Shown here one piece after another: positions 22,342 through 25,310 of a DNA stretch of 25,310 bases. How positions within the stretch are numbered: position 1 is the stretch's first letter; each line of letters begins with the position of its first letter. The notes below the pieces were generated by a model that was not told where the DNA came from, searched no databases, and was given only the letters and a program-made list of their open reading frames with translations. Position numbers and translations under genes: made by a program. The stretch is from a virus: the IMG/VR virus record IMGVR_UViG_3300008448_000574, positions 1 through 25,310 of that record. One strand, written 5' to 3'.

Positions 22342-25310
22342 TGGAGTTAGTAAATATAACATACGCAGGTGAAGGTGTACAACCACAAGATTTAAATGTA
22401 ATTGATAGACCGTTAGTTACTTCTAATTTTATAAATAGTCAATTTGGAGAAGCTAATGATTATTTAGAATTATACATTTATGATGAGAACGATAATTTAC
22501 TAACCGTTGATTATGATGCATTTGACTACTATCCATATTTAACTTCTAATCCTAAAAATAATACATACTCAAGTCTAACTTTAGATCCTGAAACAGATGT
22601 AAAAAATAGAGGATTTAATAGAGGTAATTTAAACGTACAGTACAACTTTTATAAGAGATTATTTAATTCTCAGTTTGGAAGATTTTATTGGATTAAAGAA
22701 ATATCTACTTCAAGAACAGAAATAAAATTATCTTCTCAGACAATTAGTGATCTTGATATAAGAAATGGTTTTAATCAATATCAAGGATATATAAGTACTA
22801 AAAACTACTATCCTGTATTTTATCTTAACTTTGGTAATAATCAATTAGTAGTAGCAAATAATGTCGCATTTACACAAGATGATGAAGGATCTTATTTAGT
22901 TATCAAATTATATGAAGCTTTACCTGCTGAGTTTGATATTAAAAGTCAACTTTGGATAATAGATAAAGTAGCCGAGTCTGTTAGTTTTAATGTAAATATA
23001 CAAATTGATGCAGAAAATATAGATCAGGTAAATAGGCTTAGGGGACCTAATTTTAGTGTAAGAGTAAATGATAAAAATGGAAAAACAACTCCATATTATA
23101 ATTACAATAACTTATTAGCTAGCAATGTAAGTTCTTCTTATCAAAAGCTTTTGAGCTATTATCAAGATAGATCAGTAGCAATTAATGTAGACTATAGTAG
23201 TTTTAGTAATTTTATACATTTTTCTAGTGCTGTAGAAAGAGTTAATAACTTTGTATATAAATTACAATTAATAGAGTCTAAGAGCATAGAAATAACTGAG
23301 CAGAAAAATATTGTTGGAGGTACTTCTAATTCTACTATAATAAATGATACCGTTACAGCAGCTCAAACTTATATAAATAATATTATAGAGAAGTTTGATC
23401 CGTATGAATATTTTTTATATTTTGATTCTTCAAGTTGGGCTTGGCCAAAAAGAACTTCTACACAACCTTATGTTCTATATTCAGTAACTTCTTCTCAAGC
23501 ATCTAACTTTTTAGGAAGCGTAGATACTATTCCGACTGTTACAACACAATCATTATTATTTAGTGCGTCTTATTACGATACGACTAATAAAGACTTATTA
23601 CATAATTCTGTACCACAATACTTACTAGATGATCCAAGTAATCAACCTTATGTTACTTTCTTGGATATGATAGGACAGCACTTTGATAATATTTGGTTAT
23701 ACTATAAAGATCTTTCTAATAGGTTTAATGCGACAAATAATCCTGATACAGGTATTTCATTAGACGTGGTTTCAGACGCATTACGCGGCTTTGGTGTTCA
23801 GTTATATACAAACTCAAACGTATCAGATAACCTCTATTATACGTTGTTTGGAATCAATCCTGACGGCAGTCTTTTGCCACCTACAGGATCTGAAATAATA
23901 ACTAATTATGTTACTTCAAGTTTAGAGACTCTTTCTGCAAAAAATATACAGCAAGAAATTTATAAGAGGTTATACCATAACCTTCCTTACTTACTTAAAA
24001 CAAAAGGTACAGAAAGAGGAGTTAAAGCTTTGATCAGTACTTTTGGTATACCAGATACTATATTAACAGTAAGAGAATTTGGAGGAACGCCTATAAATTC
24101 AGTAGATGGCATTTTTGATCTCGACTCATCAGAATATAAATTAGCAATTGTTACTGGTTCTAACGGAAACGTAACAGGAAGTTTGACTTTATCATCTTCT
24201 TTATTGTCTCCATATACCAGTATACAATATTATCAAAATAACAATAGGCTTAATACAACTAATATAGAAGTTGGTTTTTCACCAGCAGATACAATTAATA
24301 CAAACATAACTGCTTCACAAGGATACTTTAGTATTGATCAATTAATAGGAGCTCCAGGGTATCAATACTCACAGTCTTATCAACCATTAGTAAGTGCATC
24401 AAATGCCTACTTCTCTACATATACGCAACCTCATAGTATTTGGGAATATATAAGATTAATTAAATTTTACAATAACTCTTTGTTCAAAATGATCAAAGAT
24501 TATGTGCCTGCTAGAGCAAATCTTTCCACAGGTATTATTGTAAAGTCTCACATGCTAGAAAGGAATAAGTACGCTAGACATGAACCTGTTTTAACTTTTA
24601 ATGACTATTCTCAATCTATAGATACTGCATTTATTTCTGGTTCTGAAGGAGGTTCAATATCTGGACCTACTAATTGGACAGGGACTACAACATCTCCTTT
24701 AGGCGCAATTGAAATTAATAGTACAGATGGAATAGAAAAATATAATGGAGAATTAAGTGGATCAAATATAACGGTTACAAATGCAGATGCATTTACTCAA
24801 TTTGAAATATCTAGTCTCCCATCTAGTTCTACTTATGTTACATATTCATTAGGAGCATTATATCAAAATGTCACCCAATCAGTAAGATCTTTATATCTTT
24901 GGGATGTAGATTATAATTCTGATCAAGTAAAGCCTGTTAACTATGGAATTGTAACTCAATCAATAAACAATTCTATAAATAATAACTATAATGATGTAAA
25001 TAATCCTAATAGTCCTTATGCATATGTTCAGGATTATAATTATTTTTTACAAAGATCTATATTGCCTAGATATAGTGGCTCTCAAACAATTAGTGCAACA
25101 TATAATACATATACCCCAGGAGATCATTCATATGGTAAAACAGCAGCAATAGATAAAATAAAATATCAATATGCTTACTTAATTGATATATATGCTGCGC
25201 CCCCTCTTTTTCCTAATAGATCAAATGCTCAAATAAAATACTTAATTGACAACGATCAAAATGTTTTAGATCTTACTAAAACAAATAAAAATATATTTAG
25301 TGTTCAAAAT
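22341..25310 (+). CDS. Large baseplate protein, gpI/gp7-like, partial
   Basis: The ORF is open for 990 codons and runs past the right edge. It starts MELVNITYAGEGVQPQDLNV. The first 520 residues are mostly beta-rich. At 541-575 is YKRLYHNLPYLLKTKGTERG followed by VKALISTFGIP, and at 709-747 NNSLFKMIKDYVPARANLST and later KSHMLERNKYARH. These two blocks belong to a conserved baseplate protein of environmental contractile phages that I relate to the P2 gpI/T4 gp7 wedge components. The region beyond 750 is beta-rich and may be an appendage-binding part. The full length is unknown. Confidence 0.7.
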   Translation, partial: MELVNITYAGEGVQPQDLNVIDRPLVTSNFINSQFGEANDYLELYIYDENDNLLTVDYDAFDYYPYLTSNPKNNTYSSLTLDPETDVKNRGFNRGNLNVQYNFYKRLFNSQFGRFYWIKEISTSRTEIKLSSQTISDLDIRNGFNQYQGYISTKNYYPVFYLNFGNNQLVVANNVAFTQDDEGSYLVIKLYEALPAEFDIKSQLWIIDKVAESVSFNVNIQIDAENIDQVNRLRGPNFSVRVNDKNGKTTPYYNYNNLLASNVSSSYQKLLSYYQDRSVAINVDYSSFSNFIHFSSAVERVNNFVYKLQLIESKSIEITEQKNIVGGTSNSTIINDTVTAAQTYINNIIEKFDPYEYFLYFDSSSWAWPKRTSTQPYVLYSVTSSQASNFLGSVDTIPTVTTQSLLFSASYYDTTNKDLLHNSVPQYLLDDPSNQPYVTFLDMIGQHFDNIWLYYKDLSNRFNATNNPDTGISLDVVSDALRGFGVQLYTNSNVSDNLYYTLFGINPDGSLLPPTGSEIITNYVTSSLETLSAKNIQQEIYKRLYHNLPYLLKTKGTERGVKALISTFGIPDTILTVREFGGTPINSVDGIFDLDSSEYKLAIVTGSNGNVTGSLTLSSSLLSPYTSIQYYQNNNRLNTTNIEVGFSPADTINTNITASQGYFSIDQLIGAPGYQYSQSYQPLVSASNAYFSTYTQPHSIWEYIRLIKFYNNSLFKMIKDYVPARANLSTGIIVKSHMLERNKYARHEPVLTFNDYSQSIDTAFISGSEGGSISGPTNWTGTTTSPLGAIEINSTDGIEKYNGELSGSNITVTNADAFTQFEISSLPSSSTYVTYSLGALYQNVTQSVRSLYLWDVDYNSDQVKPVNYGIVTQSINNSINNNYNDVNNPNSPYAYVQDYNYFLQRSILPRYSGSQTISATYNTYTPGDHSYGKTAAIDKIKYQYAYLIDIYAAPPLFPNRSNAQIKYLIDNDQNVLDLTKTNKNIFSVQN

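Noticed and set aside
1-25310. Prophage or host chromosomal segment
   Set aside because: No integrase, attachment site or host-like gene was seen; all recognisable genes are lytic-phage type. The window is limited, so this is not final.

Overview
The window is a piece of an AT-rich (roughly one third G+C by eye) genome of a tailed phage with a contractile, T4-type tail. The evidence is a linked set of baseplate genes (gp5-like hub and spike, gp25, gp6, a gpI/gp7-like protein), a gp55-like late sigma factor, a gp61-like primase with zinc finger and TOPRIM motifs, and dense, often 1- or 4-base-overlapping genes with no host-like genes. Start codons almost never have a Shine-Dalgarno sequence; many sit in A-rich 'TAATG' stop-start junctions. 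Together with the baseplate protein styles, this makes a Bacteroidetes/Flavobacteriia-like host my best guess, but it is an inference only.

Layout. Positions 1-11729 are all on the minus strand. Read in transcription order (right to left) this arm starts with a primase and a RecB/Cas4-type nuclease. Next come a P-loop kinase, a nucleotidyltransferase and a metallopeptidase-HAD fusion, coupled by 4-base overlaps. Conserved phage proteins of unknown role follow (zinc ribbon, DUF3008-like, ferritin-like helical protein, a two-domain Cys/His protein), then a run of short, lysine-rich proteins, and finally a 640-residue protein with a possible nuclease motif and a gene cut by the window edge. At least eight of these proteins begin with the same kind of short amphipathic leader ending in L-x-E or L-x-x-E. 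It looks like the capsid-targeting/prohead-protease leader of T4 internal proteins. My main hypothesis is that this arm encodes a large set of virion-packaged, co-injected proteins, including enzymes.

Positions 11730-12087 are the divergent intergenic region. It holds an AT-rich block and then a less AT-rich stretch with several perfect helices, including a three-way-junction-like fold. It is a candidate noncoding RNA and/or replication origin.

Positions 12088-25310 are all on the plus strand: four small or enzymatic genes (including a CxxC thioredoxin-fold protein and an HD-domain hydrolase), a membrane-anchored small protein, the gp55-like sigma factor, then the baseplate operon running off the right edge. 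A recurrent RATATTTATW motif (R = A/G, W = A/T) lies upstream of five genes and at the left of the intergenic region. It is a candidate phage promoter element. No tRNA, IS element, integrase or CRISPR array was recognised.
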